A DNA stretch of 64,000 bases from Archivesica marissinica. Lineage: Eukaryota > Mollusca > Bivalvia > Venerida > Vesicomyidae. Positions 32,701 through 41,264 of the stretch are shown here, piece after piece. The stretch lies in contig CM026401.1 of the NCBI GenBank assembly GCA_014843695.1, positions 29,620,562 through 29,684,561 on the forward strand, given 5' to 3'. Under the pieces are notes generated by a model that saw only the letters and a list, made by a program, of their open reading frames with translations, was not told the DNA's origin and ran no database searches. The stretch's first letter is position 1. Each line of letters opens with the position of its first letter. The position numbers and the translations under genes were made by a program.

Positions 32701-35346
32701 TCCACTGGTTATATGTCCAGTATGACAGATCGGTGCTCCACTGGTTATATGTCCAGTATGACAGATCGGTGCTCCACTGGTTATATGTCCAGTATGACAG
32801 ATCGGCGCTCCACTGGTTATATGTCCAGTATGACAGATCGGTGCTCCACTGGTTATATGTCCAGTACGACAGATCGGCGCTCCACTGGATATATGTCCTA
32901 TATGTGTGACAGATCGGCGCTCCACTGGTTATATGTCTATTGACAGATCGGTGCTACTGGTTATATGTCCAGTCGACAGATCGGTGCTCCACTGGTTATG
33001 TCCAGTATGACAGATCGGCGCTCCACTGGTTATGTCAGACAGATCGGTGCTTTACTGGTTATATGTCCAGTATGACAGATCGGCGCTCCACTGGTTATAT
33101 GTCCAGTATGACAGATCGGTGCTCCATGTGTCTGGTTATATGTCCAGTATGACAGATTTGTTGTTGGGGCGCTCCACTGGTATATGTCATATGTGACAGA
33201 TCGGTGCTCCACTGGTTATATGTCCAGTATGACAGATCGGCGCTCCACTGGTTATATGTCATATGTGACAGATCGGTGCTTTACTGGTTATATGTCCAGT
33301 ATGACAGATCGGCGCTCCACTGGTTATATGTATATGTGCAGATCGGGCTACTGGTTTATGTCAGTTGACAGATCGGGCTCCACTGGTTATATGTCAGTAT
33401 GACAGATCGGCGCTCCACTGGTTATGTCCAGTATGACAGATCGGCGCTCCACTGGTTATATGTCCAGTATGACAGATCGGTGCTCCACTGGTTATATGTC
33501 CAGTATGGCAGATTTGTGCTTTACTGGTTATATGTCCAGTATGACAGATCGGTGCTCCACTGGTTATATGTCCAGTATGACAGATCGGTGCTCCACTGGT
33601 TATATGTCCAGTATGACAGATCGGTGCTCCACTGGTTATATGTCCAGTATGACAGATCGGTGCTCCACTGGTTATATGTCCAGTATGACAGATCGGTGCT
33701 CCACTGGTTATATGTCCAGTATGACAGATCGGTGCTCCACTGGTTATATGTCCAGTATGACAGATCGGTGCTCCACTGGTTATATGTCCAGTATGACAGA
33801 TCGGTGCTCCACTGGTTATATGTCCAGTATGACAGATCGGTGCTCCACTGGTTATATGTCCAGTATGACAGATCGGCGCTCCACTGGTTATGTCCAGTAC
33901 GACAGATCGGTGCTCCACTGGTTATATGTCCAGTATGACAGATCGGTGCTCCACTGGTTATATGTCCAGTATGACAGATCTTCGCTCCACTGGATATATG
34001 TCCAGTATGACAGATCGGCGCTCCACTGGATATATGTCATATGTGACAGATCGGCGCTCCACTGGTTATATGTCCTGTATGACAGATCGGTGCTCCACTG
34101 GTTATATGTCCAGTATGACAGATCGGTGCTCCACTGGTTATATGTCCAGTACGACAGATCGGCGCTCCACTGGATATATGTCCAGTACGACAGATCGGCG
34201 CTCCACTGGATATATGTCATATGTGACAGATCGGCGCTCCACTGGTTATATGTCCTGTATGACAGATCGGTGCTCCACTGGTTATATGTCCAGTACGACA
34301 GATCGGCGCTCCACTGGTTATATGTCATATGTGACAGATCGGCGCTCCACTGGTTATATGTCCAGTATGACAGATCGGCGCTCCACTGGTTATATGTCAT
34401 ATGTGACAGATCGGTGCTTTACTGGTTATATGTCCAGTACGACAGATCGGCGCTCCACTGGTTATATGTCCAGTATGACAGATCGGTGCTCCACTGGTTA
34501 TATGTCCAGTATGACAGATCGGTGCTCCACTTGTTATATGTCCAGTATGACAGATCGGTGCTCCACTGGTTATATGTCCAGTATGACAGATCGGCGCTCC
34601 ACTGGATATATGTCCAGTATGGCAAATCGGTGCTCCACTGGTTATATGTCCAGTATGACAGATCGGTGTTCCACTGGTTATATGTCCAGTATGACAGATC
34701 GGTGTTCCACTGGTTATATATACGTCCAGTATGACAGATCGGTGCTCCACTGGTTATATATACGTCCAGTATGACAGATCGGTGCTCCACTGGTTATATG
34801 TCCAGTATGACAGATCGGCGCTCCACTGGATAGATGTCCAGTATGACAGATGGGTGCTCCACTGGTTATATGTCCAGTATGACAGATCGGTGTTCCACTG
34901 GATATATGTCCAGTATGGCAGATCGGTGTTCCACTGGATATATGTCCAGTATGACAGATCGTTGGTTTGATCCCTGAACCTGTTTTTCGAGGAGTTTTAT
35001 ATTGGAGATGTCTTTAAATTGGTGCATTTCTTTTTCCCGCCAAAATGATACCCATACGGAAATCTTAATCGGTGACATCATGCGCGACAAGGTTAAATCA
35101 ATTTGAAACTAAGATAAATATGTATAATTTAATGTTAATGTATCATTTCAGGCGTCGGCCTATGCATCGGAGACGGGTATCCTAACGGAATCAATAATAG
35201 ATGACAAGGTGAAGGACGCCATGAATGCTCACAAGAAAAAGGTGATGTGGCAAGAGGACAAATCTATTTACACGAGCGCCGAGCCACAGTCCATGTCCCA
35301 GAAAGCCGCGTCCATGGTAATACCAAAACCTGTGACAAACAGTTGA
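11606..35346 (+). CDS. ATAD3: ATAD3 (mitochondrial AAA+ ATPase), C-terminal nine exons
   Basis: Nine exons (11606-11761, 12655-12711, 15236-15361, 19348-19472, 22615-22666, 23801-23871, 25760-25927, 27549-27657, 35152-35346) join in frame with canonical GT..AG borders. Known family role: an inner-mitochondrial-membrane AAA+ ATPase that contacts nucleoids and supports mtDNA maintenance, translation and cholesterol handling. Visible motifs are the membrane segment, [20 protein letters not shown], Walker A GPPGTGKT, Walker [12 protein letters not shown], sensor-1 LASN, the NDR Arg-finger region and sensor-2 GLSGREIS. All catalytic residues are intact and there is no frameshift. The N-terminal coiled-coil exons are not in the window or not recognised. 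Introns total over 22 kb and are mostly tandem arrays. Confidence 0.95.
11779..12040. repeat. Two-copy tandem repeat of about 130 bp in the intron
   Basis: TATGTTCAGGGTGGGGCC starts at about 11,781 and again at about 11,911. The following 110 bp, including GCACAAGATATATTTTGAAG and CCTGAGTTATGGCCCTTTG, is near-identical. A duplication only, with no further expansion, in contrast to the other ATAD3 introns. Confidence 0.85.
12090..12250. repeat. Dispersed repeat shared with 37,545-37,715
   Basis: The GTTGTGTTTTGTAGTGAAATGAGG stretch (in parts), GGCAGTTAAAATGAAT and GGATTTTATTTCATC recur in the same order at 37,545-37,715. I cannot assign it to a known element class. Confidence 0.4.
12265..12555 (-). 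mobile_element. tRNA-derived SINE, family 3
   Basis: On the minus strand the head carries box A (TAGTCCAGTGGTAACAC) and box B (GGTTCGATCCC). It is followed by a body with GATGGGACGTTAAACCGAGG and CGTGCACGTAAAAGAACC, a central domain shared by many invertebrate SINEs. Perfect 9-bp target duplications CTGAAATAG flank it at 12,256-12,264 and 12,556-12,564, giving exact borders. Confidence 0.9.
12655..12711 (+). CDS. ATAD3: ATAD3 exon (19 codons)
   Basis: A 57-nt exon between AAATAG and GTAAGT encoding [19 protein letters not shown]. It fits the short linker between the HPI motif and the start of the AAA+ region (family pattern: R+LL.+..D.L.G..L.P). Phase 0 on both sides keeps the frame. The initial ATG is internal to the protein, not a start. 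Confidence 0.85.
12720..13995. repeat. 61-62-bp minisatellite A (CTTGCTGGGGGCGTGTCCATGG type)
   Basis: About 20 copies of a GC-richer unit with parts CTTATATCTTGCTGGGGGCG, TCCATGGCATCCGCCCAG and CCCCATGTTCATGTAACAAG. It starts 9 bp after the 5' splice site at 12,711. Several units carry an extra CGTG. Long frames across it are repeat artefacts. Confidence 0.95.
14000..14940. repeat. 60-63-bp minisatellite B (CCACCTTGCTTGGGTGGGGG type)
   Basis: About 15 copies of a unit related to minisatellite A. It shares GTGTCCATGACATCC and TCCCCATGTTCATGTA but has CCACCTTGCTTGGGTGGGG in place of CTTATATCTTGCTGGGGG. The junction unit at about 13,990-14,040 is a hybrid, so B grew from an altered A unit. Confidence 0.95.
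14955..15155 (+). mobile_element. SINE family 2, diverged fragment
   Basis: Matches the body of the SINE at 26,727-26,985 from the variable-arm region (CATTGATGGTCACAGG) through ATATGAAAAAGTTGGCAG and ACTGGTTAACCGCTGGAGCC to GCAGGCATAAAACCCGAA. The first half of the tRNA head is gone, fused to the minisatellite B end. It is the most diverged family 2 copy here. Confidence 0.8.
15236..15361 (+). CDS. ATAD3: ATAD3 exon with Walker A
   Basis: 42 codons between TTTCAG and GTATTA, phase 0. Begins [20 protein letters not shown] and carries [17 protein letters not shown], the nucleotide-binding P-loop (GPPGTGKT) with the Lys and Thr that contact ATP phosphate and Mg. Fully intact. Confidence 0.97.
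15715..18705. repeat. 3-kb minisatellite of CAGCATTATTACGTCA / CAAGTTTATCATACAATAYGTCA units
   Basis: Two alternating modules, TCACAGCATTATTACG and TCACAAGTTTATCATACAATAYG, form about 39-bp composites repeated for 3 kb. A shorter ACTACAATACG module is interspersed. None of the modules contains a plus-strand stop in any frame, so all three plus frames stay open for about 1,000 codons. This is not evidence of a protein. Almost every unit contains TTACGTCA or ATACGTCA, a CRE-like octamer. Confidence 0.95.
19029..19347. repeat. 26-bp minisatellite forming the 3' end of an ATAD3 intron
   Basis: Units of TTTATCTTTGTGTTCATTGTCCATTG and shortened forms run directly into the acceptor TTTATCTTTGTAG at 19,347. 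The last unit supplies the pyrimidine tract, and a G-to-A change (GTG to TAG context) creates the AG. After a CAG at 19,028 the array contains no AG until the true acceptor, about 318 nt. Confidence 0.9.
19348..19472 (+). CDS. ATAD3: ATAD3 exon after Walker A
   Basis: 125 nt (41 codons plus 2 nt) from TTTGTAG to donor GTAAAT. Encodes [20 protein letters not shown], then [21 protein letters not shown] and the first two bases of a Gly codon. The [10 protein letters not shown] motif is diagnostic for ATAD3 among AAA+ proteins. Confidence 0.97.
19551..19704. mobile_element. Small MITE with about 20-bp imperfect TIRs
   Basis: Left end ATATAGAGAATATTATTAGG and right end complement ATAAATAGAATATTAGG form an inverted repeat, followed inward by a second inverted pair around TATAAATTTATT. 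A related remnant with GAGGCGAGATTCTGTC and AATAACCTAGTATTC lies at about 15,450-15,520. Confidence 0.5.
19730..20325. repeat. 64-bp tandem repeat, about 9 near-identical copies
   Basis: The unit starts CAGAATATTAATGACCTGAA, continues GTTTAGCATACCATCTGTGA and ends GACGGGACAGTGATATAA. Copies are almost identical; one carries AATAAGCTGAAG. Such homogeneity indicates recent amplification. Confidence 0.95.
20326..22003. other. Intronic DNA without recognised gene
   Basis: About 1.7 kb of mixed-composition intron. It contains a short GGGCCCGGCCCGC stretch near 21,325 and an inverted pair AGGCTGGTTCC / GGAACCAGCCT at about 21,750-21,837. Open frames up to 122 codons here end in the neighbouring SINE and show no recognisable domain. 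Confidence 0.5.
22004..22178 (-). mobile_element. tRNA-derived SINE, family 4
   Basis: On the minus strand: head GATTAGCACAGTGGTTAG with a box B-like GGCTCGATCCTC. Then GGGTACTCCGGTTTCCTCC, ACACGAATGACCACATTCAT, and CCAACGAGAGTGTTTAATAT. The same 3' body is found at 43.4, 46.1, 49.1, 51.7, 60.5 and 62.4 kb. Confidence 0.75.
22615..22666 (+). CDS. ATAD3: ATAD3 exon with Walker B
   Basis: 52 nt between TTTCAG and GTAAGT. The first base completes the Gly codon of the previous exon; then [19 protein letters not shown] in FVDEAD is the Walker B acid pair needed for Mg binding and ATP hydrolysis; both residues are present. Confidence 0.97.
22680..23590. repeat. 37-bp minisatellite
   Basis: About 24 copies of a unit made of GTATGTTTGAAGTACC and TTGTACAGGGTGTGGAATTGA, with R changes (TTTGAA/TTTAAA, GGAATT/AGAATT) scattered. 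It starts just after the 5' splice site of the Walker B exon and fills most of the intron. Confidence 0.95.
23801..23871 (+). CDS. ATAD3: ATAD3 exon; its 3' end seeded a minisatellite
   Basis: 71 nt (23 codons plus 2) between TTGTAG and GTAAGA, encoding [20 protein letters not shown] then QSN and two bases of Lys. The final bases CAATCAAACAA plus GTAAGATGCTATTGTG form the unit repeated downstream. If a downstream donor copy were used, the frame CAA TCA AAC AAG would be followed at once by TAA. Confidence 0.97.
23860..25320. repeat. Minisatellite carrying copies of an exon end and its 5' splice site
   Basis: About 27 units of 45-75 bp, including the genuine exon end. Each has AATCAAACAAGTAAGATGCT followed by a variable GTGTGTGGGTGGG tract and TATGTATATACAATC. 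Nearly every unit retains ACAAGTAAGA, a good 5' splice-site match. Two units (about 25,021 and 25,067) have lost one A and G (CAAACAGTAAG). G-rich parts at 24,055-24,083 and 24,385-24,428 are runs of GGGT. Confidence 0.95.
25394..25650 (+). mobile_element. tRNA-derived SINE, family 2, full length
   Basis: The head is class II tRNA-like (Leu/Ser type, with a long variable arm): TCCGCCTCCGTGGTCAAGTG, box A GTGGTTAAGG, box B GGTTCGAGCCCC. Body: ATATGAAAAAGTTGGCAG, ACTGGTTAACCGCTGGAGCC, GCAGGCGTAAAACCCGAA. A target duplication TTGTATTGAATTAT flanks it (25,378-25,391 and about 25,658-25,671). Confidence 0.9.
25760..25927 (+). CDS. ATAD3: ATAD3 exon with sensor 1 and Arg-finger region
   Basis: 168 nt between TTTCAG and donor GTATTG. 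The first G completes Lys; then [40 protein letters not shown] and [15 protein letters not shown], ending with two bases of Gly. LASN supplies the sensor-1 Asn, and the NDR with surrounding acidic/aromatic residues is the second-region-of-homology Arg segment. Confidence 0.97.
25978..27548. repeat. 30-bp minisatellite ending at the splice acceptor
   Basis: Units of CATCTATTGYCTCTTCCATTGTATTACATG are exactly 30 bp over 25,990-26,726. They resume at about 26,990-27,548 with TCTATTCC and ACAAGC variants. The last unit, TCTCTTCCACTGTAG, is the polypyrimidine tract and acceptor of the next exon. A family 2 SINE interrupts the array. Stop-free frames on both strands are repeat artefacts. Confidence 0.95.
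26727..26985 (+). mobile_element. tRNA-derived SINE, family 2, inserted in the 30-bp array
   Basis: Nearly identical to 25,394-25,650: GTCCGCCTCCGTGGTCGAGT head, box B GGTTCGAGCCCC, and a body ending GTAAAACCCGAATTATAAC. It is flanked by array sequence on both sides (TCTTCCATTGTAT on each), so it inserted after the array already existed. Confidence 0.9.
27549..27657 (+). CDS. ATAD3: ATAD3 exon with sensor 2
   Basis: 109 nt between ACTGTAG and GTTGGT. Completes Gly, then [20 protein letters not shown] and [23 protein letters not shown] is the sensor-2 motif of the AAA+ lid. Confidence 0.97.
27770..34970. repeat. 7.2-kb 36-bp satellite with higher-order structure
   Basis: About 200 copies of a 36-bp unit built from GACAGATCGGYGCTCCACTG and GTTATATGTCCAGTAT. 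A CATATGT type alternates with the CCAGTAT type, and a TTTTATGTCATAGTGTGGC type occurs at the edges. 36 is divisible by 3 and the unit is stop-free in several frames, giving long meaningless frames. Blocks at about 28,530-29,490 and 29,500-30,460 are near-identical at a 968-bp offset. Units around 32,400-33,400 are broken and shortened. Confidence 0.97.
35152..35346 (+). CDS. ATAD3: ATAD3 last recognised exon, probably terminal
   Basis: Starts after TTTCAG with [40 protein letters not shown] and [15 protein letters not shown]. It then either reads on as VIPKPVTNS to TGA at 35,344-35,346 or is spliced at ATG|GTAATA (35,316). The family ends shortly after the conserved Trp, so a terminal exon is likely. 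The weak GTAATA donor and lack of a further recognisable exon support this, but no clear poly(A) signal is seen before the next array. Confidence 0.85.
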   Translation, partial: ASAYASETGILTESIIDDKVKDAMNAHKKKVMWQEDKSIYTSAEPQSMSQKAASMVIPKPVTNS

Positions 35347-35479
35347 TGCTGTTAACTATTAGGTTGTTTAAAAACAATTTGTGTAGATGGCGTTACGGAA
35401 CACAAGGTGTCGTATAGTGGGAAACAGTGGACATTGATGCCTTAGTTGTGGAGGTGTAGGTACGTCGAGAGACCGGAAC

Positions 35480-36705
35480 ACTGCCATGAACCCATACCGC
35501 GGGTATTACATGAACCATACCGCGGGTGTTACGTGAACCATACCGCGGGTGTTACGTGAACCATACCGCGGGTGTTATGTGAACTATGCTGTAGGTATTA
35601 CATGAACTATTCTGCGGGTGTTACGTGAACCATACCGCGGGTGTTACGTGAACCATACCGCGGGTATAACATGAACTATACTGCGGGTGTTACATGAACT
35701 ATACTGCATGTGTTACGTGAACTATACTGTGGGTGTTACGTGAACTATACTGTGGGTATAACATGAACTATACTGCATGTGTTACGTGAACTATACTGTG
35801 GGTGTTACATAAACTATACTGTGGGTATAACATGAACTACACTGCGGGTGTTACGTGAACTATACTGCGGGTGTTACGTGAACCATACCGCGGGTATATC
35901 ATGAACTATACTGTGGGTATAACATGAACCATACTGCGGGTGTTACGTGAACCATACCGCGGGTATAACATGAACTATACTGCGGGTGTTACATGAACTA
36001 TACTGCATGTGTTACGTGAACTATACTGTGGGTGTTACGTGAACTATACTGTGGGTATAACATGAACTATACTGCATGTGTTACGTGAACTATACTGTGG
36101 GTATAACATGAACCATACTGTGGGTGTTACGTGAACCATACCGCGGGTATAACATGAACTATACTGTGGGTATAACATGAACCATACTGTGGGTGTTACG
36201 TGAACCATACCGCGGGTATAACATGAACTATACTGCGAGTGTTGCGTTAACTGTTCTGCGGGTGTTGCATGAACTATACTGCGTGTGATACGTGAACTAT
36301 TCTGCGGGTGTTACGTTAACTATTCTGTGGGTGTTGCGTGAACTATAATGCGGGTGTTACGTGAACTATACTGCGGGTGTTACGTGAACTATACTGCGGG
36401 TGTTACGTGAACTATAATGCGGGTGTTACGTGAACTATACTGCGGGTGTTACGTGAACTATACTGCGGGTGTTACGTGAACTATACTGCGGGTGTTACGT
36501 GAACTATACTGCGGGTGTTACGTGAACTATACTGCGGGTGTTACCTGAACTATACTGCGGGTGTTACCTGAACTATACTGCGGGTGTTACCTGAACTATA
36601 CTGCGGGTGTTACCTGAACTATACTGCGGGTGTTACCTGAACTATACTGCGGGTGTTACCTGAACTATACTGCGGGTGTTACCTGAACTATACCGTTACG
36701 TGGAT
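35480..36705. repeat. 23-bp minisatellite
   Basis: About 53 copies of GTGTTACGTGAACTATACTGCGG with subtypes ACCATACCGCGGGTATAACATG and CTGTGGG. The 3' part is homogeneous (GTTACCTGAACTATACTGCGG), and the 5' part is mixed. Confidence 0.95.
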
Positions 36706-36777
36706 TATGCCGCTGGTGTTCTTGTACTGGTCCATAACAAATTATTGTGATGGGTGTCTTATTATCAATATGTTATA

Positions 36778-37034
36778 TTTTGGGTTTTACGCCTGCATCA
36801 GCACCATTTCGGGCTATATCGCTGGCAGGCAGTTTACTTAACAACACCTTTCCTGGGCAGGCTCCAGCGGTTAACCAGTACTTGGGTGCACCAACCTCCG
36901 TAAGAAACTGCCAACATTTTCATATAAATGAGACACGGCCTGAGCGGGGCTCGAACCCGTGACCATCAGTGATGACAGTGATGTTACAGTGGTATACAAG
37001 TTAGCGACCTTAACCACTCGACCACGGAGGCGGA
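36778..37034 (-). mobile_element. tRNA-derived SINE, family 2, full length
   Basis: Reverse-complement copy of the element at 26,727: the complement of the head (CCACTCGACCACGGAGGCGGAC) ends at 37,034, and the tail starts near TTTTGGGTTTTACGCC. Flanks share ATTATCAA (about 36,763 and 37,042), a probable target duplication. Confidence 0.85.
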
Positions 37035-38120
37035 CTGTCTAATTATCAAACGCGAACATCTATGCTATGTACAAACAGGACGTGCTATAAGCTAGTGATC
37101 GCCATGCATGAAATGTATCGTGGTTTTGTAACATTATTATTGTATTTAATAATACCTTCATAGGAAGAGGGTTTCTTTTATGCTTTCCAATGAATGATGC
37201 AAGTTTTCTCAGTGAAAGAAAATATTATCTTTCACCGTTTTCAAACAGTGGAACATGGCATTTTCTCTGTCACTGCTTGAGTTTCGTATTCCTCCGCGGT
37301 TGGATCTACTTTTTCTACTATTTTATGATAATCATGAACAGTTAATTATAAAGTAATATATTTTAAAGAATTTGTTTTGTCTAGTTTTTTGGTTTAAACA
37401 TATTTATTCATTCATAATGTACAGTACTAATATTGTATACAGAATGAAAATTGATTTAATCGAAAGCTCTAGTTTTTTGACAACAATCAAAAACTAATTT
37501 GAAAATTATACCAGAACTATTTCTTATTATGGACGTTATTAACATATATGGTTGTGCGGTTGTGTATTGTAGTGAACCGAGGGACAGTTGGCAGTTAAAA
37601 TGAATTAAATTTGATAACAAATATTATACTAACCAAATTCATTGGAAATCATAAAAGAAAATGATTTGTGTTTATTAAATAGTGTAAGAGAGGATTTTAT
37701 TTCATCGTTGAAATCTGTTTTTCCACGAGTGGCGTTATCCAACTTACATTAATAAACACAAATATCCTCTATCAGTTCACAGCATTAGAATGTCATCAAC
37801 TGATTCACACTTGTAGTTTGTTTCGTAGTTTTATATCATATTTGTTTATTGAAGAGGGATTTTAGCAAAAAGCCCTTGAACCAGGAAGATGTGCGGAGAA
37901 AATTTATTTTTTTAGGGCTAAATTTCGAAAAATATTCAGAAATGTTATTGCCATGTTGCGAATTAGTGTTCTTCACTGCAAATATCTCGTTACAGGGGTC
38001 TATATTTTAATGTGTTGTATTGTGTTGTTTTATACTAAAACTAGATATAAAAACAATAAACAGTTTATGTATAGAAATTTTGTTAACAGATTTTGGTTTG
38101 ACCAATACTTAGTCAAACTT
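37035..38120. other. Non-coding AT-rich stretch
   Basis: No gene recognised. It contains a LINE 3'-end remnant at 37,388-37,480 and the dispersed repeat at 37,545-37,715 that matches 12,090-12,250. Confidence 0.5.
37388..37480 (-). mobile_element. LINE 3'-end remnant (minus orientation)
   Basis: Starts TTGGTTTAAACATATTTATTC, the complement of the LINE terminus at 53,187, and continues as the reverse complement of 8,690-8,790 (CTGTATACAATATTAGTACTG side). Untranslated terminal piece only. Confidence 0.6.
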
Positions 38121-38124
38121 GCTC

Positions 38125-38440
38125 GAAATATAACGTCTGCTAGGAAATATAACGTCTGCTAGGAAATATAACGTCTGCTAGGAAATATAACGTCTGCTAG
38201 GAAATATAACGTCTGCTAGGAAATATAACATCTGCTAGGAAATATAGCGTCTGCTAGGAAATATAACGTCTGCTAGGAAATATAGGAAATATAACGTCTG
38301 CTAGGAAATATAACGTCTGCTAGGAAATATAACGTCTGCTAGGAAATATAACGTCTGCTAGGAAATATAACGTCTGCTAGGAAATATAACGTCTGCTAGG
38401 AAATATAACGTCTGCTAGGAAAGTCTGCTAGGAAAGCACT
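38125..38440. repeat. 19-bp tandem repeat (GTCTGCTAGGAAATATAAC)
   Basis: About 16 head-to-tail copies with a few point variants and one shortened unit at about 38,280. Confidence 0.95.
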
Positions 38441-38527
38441 TTATTAAGAGACTTTCAATAACCGTTTGTGTTGTTAAGACAATTCCTGCTTAGAGACTGC
38501 TATAGGCAGTTGGTGTTCTCTGAATAT

Positions 38528-40350
38528 ACAAACGTCTAGTATATTTCATTATATACATACATCTAGTATAATTCATTATATACATACATCTAGTATATTT
38601 CATTATATATATACATCTAGTATAATTCATTATATACATCTAGTATAATTCATTATATACATCTAGTATAATTCATTATATACATACATCTAGTATATTT
38701 CATTATATACAAACATCTAGTATAATTCATTATATATATACATCTAGTATAATTCATTATATACATCTAGTATATTTCATTATATACAAACATCTAGTAT
38801 AATTCATTATATATATACATCTAGTATATTTCATTATATACATCTAGTATATTTCATTATATACAAACATCTAGTATAATTCATTATATATATACATCTA
38901 GTATAATTCATTATATACATCTAGTATAATTCATTATATATATACATCTAGTATAATTCATTATATACATCTAGTATATTTCATTATATACATCTAGTAT
39001 ATTTCATTATATACAAACATCTAGTATAATTCATTATATATATACATCTAGTATAATTCATTATATACATCTAGTATAATTCATTATATATATACATCTA
39101 GTATAATTAATTATATACATACACTAGTATAATTCATTATATATATACATCTAGTATAATTCATTATATACAAACATCTAGTATATTCATTATATATAAA
39201 CATCTAGTATAATTCATTATATACATACATCTAGTATATTTCATTATATATATACATCTAGTATAATTCATTATATACATCTAGTATATTTCATTATATA
39301 CAAACATCTAGTATAATTCATTATATATATACATCTAGTATATTTCATTATATACAAACACTACTATAATCATTATATATATACATCTAGTATAACTCAT
39401 TATATACATCTAGTATATTACAGTATATATATACATCTAGTATAATTCATTATATATATACATCTAGTATATTTCATTATATACATCTAGTATATTTCAT
39501 TATATACAAACATCTAGTATAATTCATTATATATATACATCTAGTATAATTCATTATATACATCTACTATAACAGTATATATATACATCTAGTATAATTA
39601 ATTATATACATACATCTAGTATAATTCATTATATACATACATCTAGTATAATTCATTATATACAAACATCTAGTATATTTCATTATATACAAACATCTAG
39701 TATAATTCATTATATATATACATCTAGTATAATTCATTATATATATACATCTAGTATATTTCATTATATACATCTAGTATATTTCATTATATACAAACAT
39801 CTAGTATAATTCATTATATATATACATCTAGTATAATTCATTATATATATACATCTAGTATAATTCATTATATATATACATCTAGTATAATTAATTATAT
39901 ACATACATCTAGTATAATTCATTATATACATACATCTAGTATAATTCATTATATACAAACATCTAGTATATTTCATTATATACAAACGTCTAGTATAATT
40001 CATTATATATATACATCTAGTATAATTCATTATATACATACATCTAGTATATTTCATTATATACAAACATCTAGTATAATTCATTATATATATACATCTA
40101 GTATAATTCATTATATATATACATCTAGTATATTTCATTATATACAAACATCTAGTATAATTCATTATATACATACATCTAGTATATTTCATTATATACA
40201 TACATCTAGTATAATTCATTATGTATATACATCTAGTATAATTCATTATATACATACATCTAGTATAATTCATTATATACATACATCTAGTATAATTCAT
40301 TATATATATACTTCTAGTATAATTCATTATATATATACATCTAGTATATT
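38528..40350. repeat. AT-rich minisatellite of 22-28-bp units (ACATCTAGTATAATTCATTATAT)
   Basis: About 70 units of ATCTAGTATAATTCATTATAT or ATCTAGTATATTTCATTATAT with linker length variation (TACAAAC, TATATAC, TACATAC). CTAG and ATATAT palindromes make it strongly self-complementary. No gene in this 1.8 kb. Confidence 0.95.
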
Positions 40351-40369
40351 TTCATTATGTATAAATTTG

Positions 40370-40805
40370 TTCATAGGGAATGGCCTGTGTCAGAAAGTAG
40401 ATCTACTAAGTTTGTTCATGTCGAATGCTGTATGTCAGAAAGTAGATCTACCAAGTTTGTTCATATGGAATGGCCAGTGTCAGAAAGTAGATCTACTAAG
40501 TTTGTTCATATGAAATGGCCGATGTCAGAAAGTAGATCTACCAAGTTTGTTCATATGGAATGGCCGATGTCAGAAAGTAGATCTACCAAGTTTGTTCATA
40601 TGGAATGGCCGATGTCAGAAAGTAGATCTACTAAGTTTGTCCATGTCGAATGCTGTGTCAGAAAGTAGATCTACCAAGTTTGTCCATATGGAATGGCCAG
40701 TGTCAGAAAGTAGATCTACCAAGTTTGTTCATATGGAATGGCCGGTGTCAGAAAGTAGATCTACCAAGTTTGTTCATATGAAATGACGGGTGTCAGAAAG
40801 TAGAT
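40370..40805. repeat. 45-bp tandem repeat
   Basis: About 9 copies of a unit made of TTTGTTCATATGGAATGGCC and GGTGTCAGAAAGTAGATCTACCAAG. Because 45 is a multiple of 3, an in-frame repeat peptide results; nothing else suggests coding. Confidence 0.95.
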
Positions 40806-40984
40806 CAATATAATGATTTCCGTCTTGTGGATCAATAGTAGAACTGTTCTGTATGTAAATGGGTCAAAACTGGGTTGCTAGGTAGTAGAGCTGTTGCCAA
40901 GTTTGATCCGTCGTATCCTTCCAACAACCTCTACCAAGTATGTTTAAATGGGTCAAAACTTGGTAGTACAACTGTTGCATGTAT

Positions 40985-41110
40985 CCTTGGCAATAAACAG
41001 ATTGCTGTCCGAGTAGCGCAGTGGTTAGCATGCTCCTCACGCGCACACACACACTGTGGGATACACTCGATCCCAATGTAACTGGGCGCGAACTACTGGC
41101 ATGTCTGTCG
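40985..41110 (+). mobile_element. SINE head fragment at the left border of the segmental duplication
   Basis: GTCCGAGTAGCGCAGTGGTTAGC is a box A-type head. The following ACTCGATCCCAATGTAACTG is shared with 46,640, 52,205 and 62,915. Only a partial SINE is visible. Confidence 0.5.
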
Positions 41111-41264
41111 AACATGATACGTCATATATCCAACAATTGCACCCATATACAACAACCTGTCTTTACTGTGAATAGTTGATACAACAAGACACGACTATCG
41201 AATGAATAACTGCAACTCTACGCATCAAGCAATCTTTTTAGTTCCATTGTATCAACACACAAGT

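Noticed and set aside
27754..34790. Long repeat proteins ([12 protein letters not shown] type) up to 436 codons
   Set aside because: Product of the 36-bp satellite; frames continue on both strands and break wherever a unit loses a base.
35317..35346. Certain terminal exon of ATAD3
   Set aside because: The read-through to TGA is likely but a GTAATA donor is possible; kept as probable only.
39567..40327. Tyr/Arg/Cys-rich minus frames (MNYTRCIYI type)
   Set aside because: AT array with variable linkers; frame by chance.
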